Part shown: positions 19,391-29,385 of the stretch, piece by piece | How positions within the stretch are numbered: the stretch's first letter is position 1 | How the letters are laid out: every line of letters begins with the position of its first letter | Source of the DNA: an uncultured Rhodopila sp. | GTDB taxonomy: Bacteria > Pseudomonadota > Alphaproteobacteria > Acetobacterales > Acetobacteraceae | DNA: 64,000 nucleotides | Assembly: GCA_903851415.1 (NCBI GenBank) | Contig: CAINOE010000181.1 | Coordinates: 40,848 to 104,847 of the forward strand | Reading direction: 5' to 3' | Translations under genes and position numbers: made by a program | Notes under the pieces: generated by a model | Told to the model about the DNA's origin: nothing | The model's database searches: none | What the model saw: the letters and a program-made list of their open reading frames with translations, nothing else

Positions 19391-19414
19391 TGGCGGTGCC
19401 CTCGGGCACCGCCA
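19391..19414 (-). terminator. Intrinsic terminator hairpin after the minus-strand transporter operon
   Basis: TGGCGGTGCC (19391-19400) and GGCACCGCCA (19405-19414) form a perfect 10-bp GC-rich stem with a CTCG loop. On the minus strand CTTCTTTGG follows. It lies about 165 bases past the amidohydrolase stop and before the reductase start. The rest of 19270-19578 holds nothing recognisable apart from an AT-richer stretch near 19490-19550. Confidence 0.5.
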
Positions 19415-19578
19415 AGTTTGGGAGAAGACGTCAGGAGTCGACGACGAGCCGCCAATAAGGGCGGCCAGCACACAGACAATGTCTTAAACCACGCTATATG
19501 TCAATGGTATTTTTGATCAACGCACGAAAATAGTGATAATCCGGCTGCGGAATAACGCGTCCCCGATCCGAACCGCCA

Positions 19579-20514
19579 TCAAAGACCCAGCAGCCGCCGC
19601 GCGTTGCCGCCCGCGACCTGCGCCTGCTCGGCCGGCGTCAGCCCCGCCGCCGCAAACCCCTCCCTCGCCCGCCCCTCAATCGGCCCCTCGCTGACGATCG
19701 GCCAGTCGCTGCCGGCCAGCACATGATCCACGCCCAGCAGATCCACCGCCGCCCGGATCAGCACCGGATGAAAATTCATCGTATCGATATAGACGTGCCT
19801 GCGCAGCAACGCCGCCGCATCGGTGCGCACCCCGGACGCCTCGCCGAACCCGCCCGCCAGCAGCACCCCGCCGATGGCCAGTGTCGTTACGACAACCTGC
19901 AACGACGGAATTTCATCGAACACGCCGCCTTCCAGCAGAGCAACAAGAGTCGCCGCGTTCACCGTGCCGCGCGCCAGCAACGTCCCCAGTCTGCCGTATG
20001 GCGCAAGCTGCCGGCTCAGCGGTTGCGGATTGATCGGATGCGCGAACACCGGCACGCCAAGCTCCGCCGCGGCCCGCAGCACCGGGCGGGCCTGCGGCGC
20101 GTCCAGCAGCAGCTCGCCCTTCGCGCTGTCCACGAACACGCCGCGCAGGCCGACATCGCGCACCGCCCGGGTCAGCTCCAGGGCCGCGGCTTCGCCGCCA
20201 TAGGCATCGACGCTGGCCAAACCATGCAGCTTGCCGGAATGCACCGAAACCAACGCGCCGAGGTCGTCGTTGATCCGCTGCCAGCTATCCGGGGGCAAGG
20301 TGTTGCCCGGGCTGAACAGTGCGGCGGGTGTGTTGACCACCCGGGCGGCGAGGTCGCCCTCCTCCACCTGTTCCAGCAGAGCATCGACGCTGGCCAGTTG
20401 CCGGTTGATCCCGGTCCAGCGGGCCCGTTCGGCCGCCGAGGCATGATGATCCGCCGACAGCGGCCAGCGCGGGCCGACAAAGTGGCTATGGAAATCGATG
20501 AGCGACAGCGTCAT
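19579..20514 (-). CDS. Amidohydrolase (ACMSD-like, amidohydrolase 2 family)
   Basis: 311 residues. The TIM-barrel metal motif DFHSHF puts ligands at H9 and H11. GVPVFAHPINP gives the third His, and VLAGSDWPIVSE (D270) the catalytic Asp. This is the pattern of the amidohydrolase-2 branch (decarboxylases and lactonases such as ACMSD and GLI). AAAGGA sits before the ATG at 20514, twelve bases downstream of the previous stop. It is last in an operon with a sulfonate/nitrate-type ABC transporter, so it may act on the imported compound. Confidence 0.85.
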   Translation of the reverse strand: MTLSLIDFHSHFVGPRWPLSADHHASAAERARWTGINRQLASVDALLEQVEEGDLAARVVNTPAALFSPGNTLPPDSWQRINDDLGALVSVHSGKLHGLASVDAYGGEAAALELTRAVRDVGLRGVFVDSAKGELLLDAPQARPVLRAAAELGVPVFAHPINPQPLSRQLAPYGRLGTLLARGTVNAATLVALLEGGVFDEIPSLQVVVTTLAIGGVLLAGGFGEASGVRTDAAALLRRHVYIDTMNFHPVLIRAAVDLLGVDHVLAGSDWPIVSEGPIEGRAREGFAAAGLTPAEQAQVAGGNARRLLGL

Positions 20515-20525
20515 GATTCGTTCCT

Positions 20526-21635
20526 TTAGTGGCAAACACCGTAGCTGCCCGCCAGCACGACGGTGAAAGGGTGGCCCGGCACGGCGATCGAAACCGTCAG
20601 GCGCCGCTGACGGGCATTGATCACCGCGACTTCGCCTGCATCAGCCAACGGGAGATACAGTTTCTGGCCGTCGGGCGTGACCGCTCCGCGGCCCGCCGCC
20701 GCCGCCAGGTCTATCGACCCGGCCGGACGCATCGCTTCCAGGTCGTACAGCAGCACCGCCCGGGCCGCCGCGCTCGGCACCAGCGCCAGGGTGTCGAACC
20801 ACGCGCTGTAGATCGCCTCCACACCCGTAGACGCTTTCAGCACCGCAGCGTTCGGGACATCCCCGTCATGAACGATCGTCAGCGTGCCAAGCTGATTGTC
20901 CGCCACCAGCAGATACGCCCCCGTCGCCGAGGGAAACGCCACAGTCGGCGCCGGACCTGTCGGAATCGGGTCAAGGGCGCCGGAACGACCCGGGTCCAGC
21001 ACACCGACGCCGCCGCCTCCGTCCGGCTGCACGTACAGCCGTCGTCCGTTCGGCGCCCGGCGCAGCGCGAGGGTGCCGTGCGGCAACCCCGTGGCGATTG
21101 CTGTCTCCAGACGACCCGTGGCCGCGGTGACAACATCGATGGCGCCCTGGTGGTCTCCGGCGAGATAAAGCGACGCGCTGTCGGCGCTGAAAACCATGTC
21201 GTGCAGCGCCGGCAGATCGCTGACGCCGGCGAGAATCCGGCGCCGCAGCAGGTCGAGCAGGACGACCCGTCCGCTGCCGGTGTTCGCCAGCGCGGCTGTC
21301 AGGCCGTCCGGAGTCACCGTCAGCCGATCGGGCACGAGATCAAGCGAGACGGTGCGGATCGTTCCGACGTTGAGATCGACAATGTTCACCCGCGGACCCT
21401 GCCCGTCGATGGCCAGCAGCTTGCCGATGGACGACGCCAGTTCAATCTGCCGCGGCACCAGCCCGATATCGATGCGCCCGGCCAGCCTGTCCGTATCGGG
21501 ATCGATGACGGCGACCGCGGGCTGATCCGCCAGCGAGACGAAAACCGCGCGGGTCGGGTCGACGGTGTCCTCATTGGCCCAGGCCGGCGCAGCAGCCAAA
21601 CAGCCGAGCAGCGCGAGGGCGAAAACGCGCATCAT
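20526..21635 (-). CDS. Exported YncE-like beta-propeller protein
   Basis: 369 residues with a signal peptide (MMRVFALALLGCLAAAPAWA). Repeated blades follow, for example AVAVIDPDTDRLAGRIDIG, DRLTVTPDGLTAALANTGSG and GAVTPDGQKLYLPLADAGEVAVIN. It starts one base after the stop of the ABC ATPase gene, so translation is coupled. A propeller in a transporter operon could serve as an extra periplasmic ligand or cofactor-binding factor; that is inference. Confidence 0.82.
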   Translation of the reverse strand: MMRVFALALLGCLAAAPAWANEDTVDPTRAVFVSLADQPAVAVIDPDTDRLAGRIDIGLVPRQIELASSIGKLLAIDGQGPRVNIVDLNVGTIRTVSLDLVPDRLTVTPDGLTAALANTGSGRVVLLDLLRRRILAGVSDLPALHDMVFSADSASLYLAGDHQGAIDVVTAATGRLETAIATGLPHGTLALRRAPNGRRLYVQPDGGGGVGVLDPGRSGALDPIPTGPAPTVAFPSATGAYLLVADNQLGTLTIVHDGDVPNAAVLKASTGVEAIYSAWFDTLALVPSAAARAVLLYDLEAMRPAGSIDLAAAAGRGAVTPDGQKLYLPLADAGEVAVINARQRRLTVSIAVPGHPFTVVLAGSYGVCH

Positions 21636-21636
21636 C

Positions 21637-22407
21637 CTATGCCGCCAGGGCGCTGAACGCACCCATGTCGTGCAATATCTGCTGGCGGAGTTCGGTAAAC
21701 CGCGGCGACGCGCGATCCCTCGGCCGAGGCAGATCCAGCGCGACCTCCCGGGTGATGCGCCCGGGATGCGGCTGCATCACCAGCACACGGTCGCCCAGAT
21801 AGACCGCCTCCTCAACGTCATGCGTGACCAGGACCATCGTCACACGGCGCCGCTGCCAGATCTGCAACAACTCATCTTGCAGCCTGATCCGCGTCAGCGC
21901 GTCCAGCGCGCCGAGCGGCTCATCCAGCAGCAGTATTTCCGGTTCGCTGACCAGGCCGCGGGCGATCGCCGCGCGCTGCGCCATGCCGCCCGAGAGCTGG
22001 TACGGAAACGCCTGTTCAAACCCCGTCAACCCGACCAGTTCGATATGATGACGAATGGCGTCGCGCTTGCGGCTGTGCGGCCAGCTTACGTTTTCCAGGC
22101 TCAATCCGATGTTTTCCCACAAGGTCAGCCATGGCAGCAGGCGATGATCCTGGAACACGATGCCGCGGCGCAGGCTGGTGCCGTGGATCGCCTCGCCGTC
22201 CAGCAGGATCTGCCCGTCGAAATCGGCATCCAGCCCGATAATCAGGCGCAACAACGTCGATTTGCCGCAGCCGCTGGCGCCGACGATGCTGATGAAGCTG
22301 CCGGCCTCGACATCCAGCGTGATGTCGCGCAACACTTCCAGCGCCTGGCCCTTCACCGGGTACTGCTTGCCGACGCGGCGCAGCCGCAGACTTCCCCGTT
22401 CGGTCAT
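21637..22407 (-). CDS. ABC transporter ATPase, nitrate/sulfonate/taurine type (SsuB/TauB-like)
   Basis: 256 residues: Walker A GASGCGKST (43-51), Q-loop FQDHRLLPWLT (the W after LP is typical of the Ssu/Tau/Nrt branch), signature LSGGMAQRAAIARGL, and Walker B EILLLDEPLGALD. It starts two bases after the permease stop. It energises uptake with the permease and binding protein of this operon. Confidence 0.92.
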   Translation of the reverse strand: MTERGSLRLRRVGKQYPVKGQALEVLRDITLDVEAGSFISIVGASGCGKSTLLRLIIGLDADFDGQILLDGEAIHGTSLRRGIVFQDHRLLPWLTLWENIGLSLENVSWPHSRKRDAIRHHIELVGLTGFEQAFPYQLSGGMAQRAAIARGLVSEPEILLLDEPLGALDALTRIRLQDELLQIWQRRRVTMVLVTHDVEEAVYLGDRVLVMQPHPGRITREVALDLPRPRDRASPRFTELRQQILHDMGAFSALAA

Positions 22408-22409
22408 GT

Positions 22410-23240
22410 TCAATGGCCCTCGAAGCCCTGTTTCCAGCGCAGCAGATGACGTTCCAGCAGCAGCATGCCGCGATCGATGACGAAGCCGACGAGGCCGATC
22501 ACCATCATGCAGACCAGCAACTGATCGGTCAGCAGCAGCGCCTGGGCGCGGAAGATCAGGTAGCCGATGCCCTGCATGCCGCTCAGGCCCTCCGCCACCA
22601 CCACCATCGCCCAGGCCAGGCCGGCGCCGTAACGGACGCCGACGAGGATGCTGGGCGTCGCCGCCGGAATGATGATCCGGCGGATGAACTGCCAGCGGCG
22701 CAAGGTCAGCACCTCGGCGAGGTCGATGTAGTCCTTCGGCACGCCGCGAATGCCTTGCAGCGTGTTCAGGAACACCGGGAAGAACACCACCTTGGTAATG
22801 ATGACGATCTTCGCCAGCGGCCCGATGCCGAGCCACAGCACCACCAGCGGCAGCCAGGCGATGGCGGGGATTTGCCGGATGCTGTCGAAGGTCGGGCCGA
22901 GGACTCGCTGGACTGTGCGCGACAAGCCGGCCGCGCCGCCGATGGCGATGCCAAGCACGGCGCCATAGACGAAACCTTGCGAAACGACCTCGAGACTGGC
23001 CAGGATATCCGAAAGGAAATCCTGCTTCGTCATCATCGCAAAAAACGCCGCCACAGTCTTTTCGGGCGTCGGCAGGAAGATCGGCTTCACCCAGCGCAGG
23101 TGCGACGCGAGTTCCCACAGCGCCAGGATGCCAAGCGGCAGCCATACGCCGGTGAGAACCGGCCTGCGCGCCGCCACCCTGCGGCGCGTTGCCGCTTCGG
23201 CAGGCGGCGCGGGGACCGTCAGCACATTGGTGCCGTCCAT
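22410..23240 (-). CDS. ABC transporter permease, nitrate/sulfonate/taurine type (SsuC/TauC-like)
   Basis: 276 residues with six predicted membrane helices. The EAA loop (LRRWQFIRRIIIPAATPSILVGVRYGAGLAWAMVV region) contacts the ATPase. It matches the SsuC/TauC family in FLPTPEKTVAAF and the helix pattern. The start at 23240 follows the binding-protein stop by one base; an upstream start at 23294 would lie inside that gene. Confidence 0.92.
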   Translation of the reverse strand: MDGTNVLTVPAPPAEAATRRRVAARRPVLTGVWLPLGILALWELASHLRWVKPIFLPTPEKTVAAFFAMMTKQDFLSDILASLEVVSQGFVYGAVLGIAIGGAAGLSRTVQRVLGPTFDSIRQIPAIAWLPLVVLWLGIGPLAKIVIITKVVFFPVFLNTLQGIRGVPKDYIDLAEVLTLRRWQFIRRIIIPAATPSILVGVRYGAGLAWAMVVVAEGLSGMQGIGYLIFRAQALLLTDQLLVCMMVIGLVGFVIDRGMLLLERHLLRWKQGFEGH

Positions 23241-23241
23241 G

Positions 23242-24303
23242 TCAATACACGCTGTAGTCGCCGCCCTGGAAGAAACGCCGATCGACGAAGGCATCGATCT
23301 GCGCGTCGGTCAGGTGGTGGTCGGCCAGGATTTCGTCGCCATGCGCGAGATACCAGGCCTGGAACTCCTTCACCGCTGCTATCGCGGCCGCGGCGGAAGG
23401 CTCGCCGCCGAGGAAGCTGAACGAGGACGGATCGAGCAGGCCGAACCGGGCGATCTCAACCGGAACCCGCTTGCCGGTGGCAATCAAATGGATGGCTTCC
23501 TCCGTGTTGGCCTTCGCCCAGGCCTCGGTGCGGAGGCGCGTCAGCAGGAAAGCCTGGATCGCCAGCGGATGCCTGGCGGCGAATTCCCGCATGGCGAAAT
23601 ACGATACCCGCCCGGCGTCGTTGACGTAGACGCCGTCCGCCGGACTGCGCCCGATCACCTTCACCTGGCCCGATGTCCAAAGCGCTGCGTTCTCAGCAAT
23701 CGCGATGTGGGTGGACGTCGCATCGATCCGCCCGCTGAGCAGGGCGTTATTGGTGGCCACCGTGTTCATGATGTTGGTGAAACGGACTGCGCCGTGGCGC
23801 GCCGGCGTATCCAGCGGCGTTCCTGCGACCTCCAGCACCTCCGTCGGCGAGGTCCAGCCGCAGCTCACCCGGCTCGACCCCAGAACCTTCCCTTTCAGAT
23901 CGGCTACGTTCTGAATCGGCGAGTCCGCCAGCGCCAGCACCGGGGTGCGCTCGGGGTTGGACCGTTCCGATAACCAGACGATAGACGCGTCGATCCCGTT
24001 GGCCTTGTGGATCGCCGCCGGGTACATCATCCGCTGCGCCAAAGCGAGGCCGCCGCGGTCGAGCAGCGCCGCCTCGGTCCCGGACAACTGCATCGTGCCC
24101 GGATCGACCAGGTGCACGTCGGTGGTGCCGATGCGGGAATAGGCCTCCTGGAGGAACCCCTTCGCGTAGGCGATGATCGTCCAGTCCTCAAACGGCAGGT
24201 TGATCGAGGGCAGCGGCTCATCGCTGAAAGCCGGCCGCCCACCGAGCATCAGCATCGCTGCGAGCACGATCCAAACGGCGTTCCGACCTGTCGAGCGCGT
24301 CAT
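23242..24303 (-). CDS. ABC transporter substrate-binding protein, nitrate/sulfonate type
   Basis: 353 residues with a signal peptide (to about residue 28, near GRPAFSDEP). The mature protein has NMT1/SsuA-type segments: DLKGKVLGSSRVSCGW, VATNNALLSGRIDATSTH and HPLAIQAFLLTRLR. A start at 24303 is preferred, since GGAG lies six bases upstream; an in-frame ATG at 24315 has none. It is the first gene of the operon: binding protein, permease, ATPase, propeller, amidohydrolase. The substrate is not predictable from sequence alone. Confidence 0.88.
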   Translation of the reverse strand: MTRSTGRNAVWIVLAAMLMLGGRPAFSDEPLPSINLPFEDWTIIAYAKGFLQEAYSRIGTTDVHLVDPGTMQLSGTEAALLDRGGLALAQRMMYPAAIHKANGIDASIVWLSERSNPERTPVLALADSPIQNVADLKGKVLGSSRVSCGWTSPTEVLEVAGTPLDTPARHGAVRFTNIMNTVATNNALLSGRIDATSTHIAIAENAALWTSGQVKVIGRSPADGVYVNDAGRVSYFAMREFAARHPLAIQAFLLTRLRTEAWAKANTEEAIHLIATGKRVPVEIARFGLLDPSSFSFLGGEPSAAAAIAAVKEFQAWYLAHGDEILADHHLTDAQIDAFVDRRFFQGGDYSVY

Positions 24304-24349
24304 CGAATTCTCCATGGTGGCGATCGGCGAGTTTCACATTCTTTCGTCG

Positions 24350-24387
24350 CTATTACCCGCATCATATACCTTAGTCAAAGGTGTATA
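24350..24387 (-). promoter_or_regulatory. Candidate promoter with overlapping operator for the ABC/propeller/amidohydrolase operon
   Basis: On the minus strand TTGACT (24378-24373) is followed after 17 bases by TAATAG (24355-24350), a plausible sigma-70 pair about 47 bases before the start codon. The -35 lies inside a near-palindrome, TATACCTT (24365-24372) against AAGGTGTATA (24378-24387). This would suit a repressor. The match to -10 consensus is only partial. Confidence 0.4.
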
Positions 24388-24786
24388 CCGCGCGTTAAGC
24401 GTGAATGACCGGTGGAACACCCCGTGCCGCCCGGGGTCAGGCCGCGAAGCGCGGAGCACTGCGGTCCCCTCCAATCGTCGCCAATCGTCATGGCCCGGCT
24501 CCGGGCGACGTATTCCAGCACGTGCGGCGCCAGACGGCCCGGACAATACCCCGGACAAGCCGGGGCAGGGCTATGACGATGGGGGAACGACGACCCAAGC
24601 CATGGCGAGAAGCGCCAACCATCTGATCGCCTTGACATCGACCCGCCGAATGAACCATCGTTCAGGCAACAGCGGCAGACCGCACCGGCACGGGGGGAAA
24701 CAAATGGCACGGTGCCCGAGTTGGCGCCGCGGGATATGGCCAATCCGGGGCGATAACCTGCCCGGCGGCCATCCCCGGCTGCGCCC
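24388..24786. other. Intergenic DNA with a palindromic repeat
   Basis: No gene was seen between the two divergent ABC operons here. The main content is one member of the dispersed palindromic repeat (24484-24580). The last 200 bases should contain the livH promoter, but no convincing -35/-10 pair stood out. Confidence 0.4.
24484..24580. repeat. Dispersed palindromic repeat, copy 1
   Basis: Outer arms ATCGTCAT (from 24484) and ATGACGAT (to 24580) enclose GGCCCGGCT near the left end and CCCGGACAAGCCGGG near the right. These are the same modules found at 29237, 38205, 47429, 50048 and 61160. The whole can fold as a long imperfect hairpin. Confidence 0.7.
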
Positions 24787-25635
24787 ATGCTGATCCAGAT
24801 TCTCAACGGCCTCGTCTATGGCGGCCTGCTCTATGTCCTTGCCGTCGGCCTCGTGCTGATCTTCGGCCTCCGCCGCGTGGTCAACTTCGCCCATGGCAGC
24901 CTGTTCACCGTCGGCGCCTATGTCGGATACACGGTCACCGCGGTCGCCGGGTTCTGGGCCGGCCTTGCGGCCTCCGTCTGCGTTCTGACCGTCATCGGCG
25001 CGGCCCTGGACCGGTTCGTTTTCCGTCCGCTGCAGGACGAGGATCCCATCGTCACAATGCTTGTAACATTTGGCCTGCTGCTGGTGCTGGAGGACGCTGT
25101 CCGCACCATCTGGGGCAAGGAATTTCTCACTATGCAGCCGCCGGCGATCCTGTCGGGCGTAGTCCATCTCACCGGCACCAGCTTCCCGGTCTACCGCCTT
25201 GCGGTCATCGGCGCAGCGATCCTGGTCGCGGGCGGGCTGTCGCTCTGGCTGAGGTTCAGCCGCGTCGGGCTGTATGTCCGGGCCTCCTCCGTCGATCCGC
25301 TGACCACGGGCATGCAGGGCGTCGATACGGACCGTCTGTCGGCCATGGTCGTGGCCATCGGCGCCGGCCTCGCCGGATTGTCCGGCACCATCTCGGCGCC
25401 GCTGGTGGCGCTTTCGCCGTCGATGGGCGGCAGCATCCTGATCGACAGTTTCGTCGTCGTCGTGACCGGCGGCCTCGGCAGTTTCACCGGCGCCTTCATC
25501 GCCGCGATGGTCATCGGCCAGATGCACAACCTGGGGGTCGTGTTCGTGCCGGAGGCCGCCTCGATGATCCCGCTTGTATTGATGGTGCTGGTGCTGATCT
25601 GGCGGCCGGGCGGCCTGGTGAAGGCCGGCGCATGA
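24787..25635 (+). CDS. livH: Branched-chain amino-acid-type ABC permease LivH
   Basis: 282 residues with about eight membrane helices. The LivH hallmark NGLVYGGLLYVLAVGLVLIF starts the protein, RRVVNFAHGSLFTVGAYVGY follows, and GLGSFTGAFIAAM lies near the C terminus. It is the first gene of a five-gene operon (livH, livM, livG, livF, binding protein) and overlaps livM by ATGA. The family transports branched-chain amino acids, amides, urea or aromatic acids, so livH denotes the family, not a proven substrate. Confidence 0.92.
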   Translation: MLIQILNGLVYGGLLYVLAVGLVLIFGLRRVVNFAHGSLFTVGAYVGYTVTAVAGFWAGLAASVCVLTVIGAALDRFVFRPLQDEDPIVTMLVTFGLLLVLEDAVRTIWGKEFLTMQPPAILSGVVHLTGTSFPVYRLAVIGAAILVAGGLSLWLRFSRVGLYVRASSVDPLTTGMQGVDTDRLSAMVVAIGAGLAGLSGTISAPLVALSPSMGGSILIDSFVVVVTGGLGSFTGAFIAAMVIGQMHNLGVVFVPEAASMIPLVLMVLVLIWRPGGLVKAGA

Positions 25636-26582
25636 TCCGGGTCGCCGTGTTTCTGATCGCGGGCGCGGCCGGCGCGGCGCTGCCGAGCCTGTTCGGCTCG
25701 CCGCTGCTGCTGACGTTGCTGACGCAGGCGGCGATCAATGCCATCCTGGCGACCGGCGTCGGTTTCCTGGTGCGCCAGAACGGGCTGGTCAGCTTCGGCC
25801 ATGCGGGGTTCTTCGGCCTCGCCGCCTATATCGTCGCCTTGTCCGCGACCAATGCCTGGATGCCCATCGGCGCAACCCTGCTTGTTGCGATCCTGGCGCC
25901 GGCCCTGCTGGCGCTGCTGCTCGGCGCCGCCATGCTCCGCCTGGCCGGCGTTGCCTTTTCCATGCTGACCCTGGCTGTGGCGCAGGCGTTCTACGAACTG
26001 GCGTTGCGCTGGCGCAGCCTCGCCAACGGCGACGACGGCATCGCCGCGCAGTTGCCGAACCGCATCCTCGGCCTGGACCTGAGCGTGTTCCAGCAACCCG
26101 AAAGCATGTTCGTCATCTGCTGGATCGTCCTGATGCTGGTGCTGTTCGGGTTGTCCGTGCTGATCGCCAGCCGCTTCGGCACGCTGACCCTGGCGATACG
26201 GGAAAACGAGGAGCGGGCGCGGTTCATCGGTTATCGCACGCTCCTGCCGCGCGCCGCGATCTATGCGCTTTCGGCGGCAATTGCGGCCCTCGCCGGGGTT
26301 CTGTTCGCGCTCTATAACGGCTTCGTTACGCCGAACGTGCTGTATTGGGGCCTGTCCGGCGAGGCCCTCGTGATGGCCGTCGTCGGCGGCACCCGGGCGG
26401 TCTGGGGGCCGGCCCTTGGCGCCCTGCTGTTCTTCCTGCTGAAGAACGCCGCGGGCGACCTGACGGAACATTGGCCGGCGATCATCGGCGGCACGCTGAT
26501 CGTCGTCACCGTGCTGCTGCCGCGCGGCGCCAGCGGCACCGCCGCCCTGCTGATGCGGCGGATGGGGGTGCGAACGGCATGA
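25632..26582 (+). CDS. livM: Branched-chain amino-acid-type ABC permease LivM
   Basis: 316 residues and about nine membrane helices. GFLVRQNGLVSFGHAGFFGLAAYIVAL is the characteristic LivM core. RENEERARFIGY is the cytoplasmic coupling loop and VVGGTRAVWGPALGALLF the C-terminal signature. Four-base overlaps join it to livH and livG. Confidence 0.92.
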   Translation: MIRVAVFLIAGAAGAALPSLFGSPLLLTLLTQAAINAILATGVGFLVRQNGLVSFGHAGFFGLAAYIVALSATNAWMPIGATLLVAILAPALLALLLGAAMLRLAGVAFSMLTLAVAQAFYELALRWRSLANGDDGIAAQLPNRILGLDLSVFQQPESMFVICWIVLMLVLFGLSVLIASRFGTLTLAIRENEERARFIGYRTLLPRAAIYALSAAIAALAGVLFALYNGFVTPNVLYWGLSGEALVMAVVGGTRAVWGPALGALLFFLLKNAAGDLTEHWPAIIGGTLIVVTVLLPRGASGTAALLMRRMGVRTA

Positions 26583-27288
26583 CCTGTCCAGCGCTTGAAG
26601 GCGTGGGCCTGACCCGCCGGTTCGGCGGCTTCGTCGCGCTGGACAACGTTTCCATCGCACTGCAACCGGGCGAAATCCGCGGCCTGATCGGCCCGAACGG
26701 CGCGGGCAAGTCCACGGTGATGGACGTGCTGTCGGGCCGCGCGGGGAAGTCGGCGACCGGCCGCGTGTCGCTGTTCGGGCGCGACATCACCGGTTTGCCG
26801 GCGCGGCAGCGGCGGCGCGCCGGGTTGGCCAGGTCATTTCAAAAAACCAACATATTCCCCGGCCTCGCCGTCGCCGCGCAGATCGGCCTCGCCTCCCGCG
26901 CCGCCGAAACGGACAATGCGGCGGAGGTGATCGACGCGATGGGGCTCTCCGCCCTGGCGGGGGAGCGGGCAGCGGATATTTCCTATGGCGATCAGCGGCG
27001 GGTGGATGTCGCGCTGGCGCTGGTGGGCCGCCCGCGCGTTCTGCTGCTGGATGAGCCGGCGGCCGGACTGTCGATGGCGGAGTCGCTGAACCTGGCGCTG
27101 CTGCTGCGCGATCTGGCGGCGCGCTGGCAGGTCACGGTGCTGATCGTCGAGCACGACATGGAGGTGATCTTTTCGATCTGCAGCCACCTGACGGTGCTGC
27201 ATCTCGGCCGCATCCTGGCGAGCGGACCGCCCGAGGAGGTCCGGGCCATGCCGGAGGTCATCACCGCCTATCTCGGGAGCAGCGCCTG

Positions 27289-27289
<1 letters not shown>
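26579..27289 (+). CDS. livG: Branched-chain amino-acid-type ABC ATPase LivG
   Basis: 236 residues: Walker A GPNGAGKST (38-46) and Walker B VLLLDEPAAGLS. The signature is the divergent ISYGDQRRVDVALAL rather than LSGGQ, which is usual for LivG. The start at 26579 overlaps the livM stop (ATGA); an upstream open frame to 26345 is a livM shadow. It shares one base with livF. Confidence 0.92.
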
Positions 27290-27984
<695 letters not shown>

Positions 27985-27997
27985 TGGGGAAACGACA

Positions 27998-29194
27998 ATG
28001 AAGCTGAATCGCAGACATCTTCTGGCCGGGGCCACGCTGATCGCCGCCGCGCCGCCCCGCCCGGGCCGCGCCGCCAAAGAGCCGATCCGCATCGGCGTAC
28101 CCACCGCCCTGACCGGGCCGTACGCCGATTTGGGGAACCAGGTGAAACGCGCGACGGATTTCGCGGTGGATGCGGCCAACGAGGCTGGCGGCGTCGATGG
28201 GCGGCAGGTTGAGGTGCGCTACCTGGACACCGAAGGCAGGGCCGATCTGGCGCGGGAGCAGGGTGAAAAGCTGGCCCTGTCGGGGTATAATTTGCTGATG
28301 TCGACGATCGCGTCGGGTGAGGGGCTGGCGATCGGGCCGCAGCTTCAGCGCTGGAACGCGATCTATATTTCCACTGTCAACAAGGCGGACGATATCACCG
28401 GCAAGGCATGCAATCGCCGGATGTTCAGGGTGAATCATCCCGATTCCTCGGATGTCGCCGTGGTGCAGCCCTGGCTGAAACAGCAGACGCAGCGGAAATG
28501 GGCGATTCAGGCCGGCGACACTGCCTGGGGCCATAATTCGGGCATGAGCTTCTCCAGAGCGGCGCAGGAAGACAGCCGCAGCGTCGAGGTGGAGCAGTAT
28601 TCTCCGTTCGGCACAAATGACTATGCGCCGTATATTCAGAAGATCGTGGATTCCGGCGCCGAGGGATTGTGGGTCGCGCTTGCCGGCCGCGATGCCATTA
28701 CGTTCGCGCAGCAGGCGCGGCAGTTCGGGCTGCTCGACAAGGTGTTCACCGCCGGGGTGAGTTTCATTGCCGACAACCAGGTGAAGACGCTGGGCGATGC
28801 GGCGAAGGGCATCGTCGGGATCATCAATTACAGCTCGACACTCGACACGCCGGAGAACAAGGCGTTCGTCGCCGCGTGGCAGACGAAATATCCCGGCACG
28901 GCGCCAACGAATTTCGAGGCGGAAGCGTATCTTGGGACGCAGGTTCTGTTCCAGGCGGTGAAGAAGGCCGGCAGCGTCGTGCCGGCCGATGTCGGACGGG
29001 CGATGGAGGGAGCGACATTCACGACGATCTACGGCGATGCGTTGTTGCGCAGAGAAGATCACCAGTTGATGACGCCGAACTACTTTGGCTATGTCGGCGT
29101 GGTTGATGGGGTCGCCAGGCCGATCATCAACATGGCGGTGGCGGCCGACGTGGCGTTTCCGCCGCCAAACGGAAGTTGCAGGATGGCAGGGTAG
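27998..29194 (+). CDS. Branched-chain amino-acid-type ABC substrate-binding protein
   Basis: 398 residues of the Peripla_BP_6 type. The N terminus MKLNRRHLLAGATLIAAAPP has an Arg-Arg signal that could use Tat. IRIGVPTALTGPYADLGNQV is the conserved first strand and ligand loop. The start at 27998 has GGGGAAA upstream; the frame extends back to 27971 without support. It is the last gene of the livHMGF operon. A second, unlinked protein of the same class is at 38.6-39.8 kb. Confidence 0.9.
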   Translation: MKLNRRHLLAGATLIAAAPPRPGRAAKEPIRIGVPTALTGPYADLGNQVKRATDFAVDAANEAGGVDGRQVEVRYLDTEGRADLAREQGEKLALSGYNLLMSTIASGEGLAIGPQLQRWNAIYISTVNKADDITGKACNRRMFRVNHPDSSDVAVVQPWLKQQTQRKWAIQAGDTAWGHNSGMSFSRAAQEDSRSVEVEQYSPFGTNDYAPYIQKIVDSGAEGLWVALAGRDAITFAQQARQFGLLDKVFTAGVSFIADNQVKTLGDAAKGIVGIINYSSTLDTPENKAFVAAWQTKYPGTAPTNFEAEAYLGTQVLFQAVKKAGSVVPADVGRAMEGATFTTIYGDALLRREDHQLMTPNYFGYVGVVDGVARPIINMAVAADVAFPPPNGSCRMAG

Positions 29195-29236
29195 AAGGTT
29201 GTTGCTTTACAGTTTCAACCAATGTTGTTCCCTGCC

Positions 29237-29258
29237 GGTCATGGCCCGGCTTGTCCGC
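29237..29258. repeat. Dispersed palindromic repeat, copy 2 (half)
   Basis: GGTCATGGCCCGGCTTGTCC matches the left arm of the repeat family. The opposing arm is degenerate. It sits just after the liv operon. Confidence 0.55.
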
Positions 29259-29385
29259 ACAGGCGCGGCCTGACGGGTGGGGCACGTGCGGTCCCTGCTG
29301 CGTCAAGGCAGGATTTGGTCCGGCCACGGCTTTTGTCCGGGCCGTGGTGGCGCCCGGGGCACGCGGACGGTTTGCGCCGCAGCTC

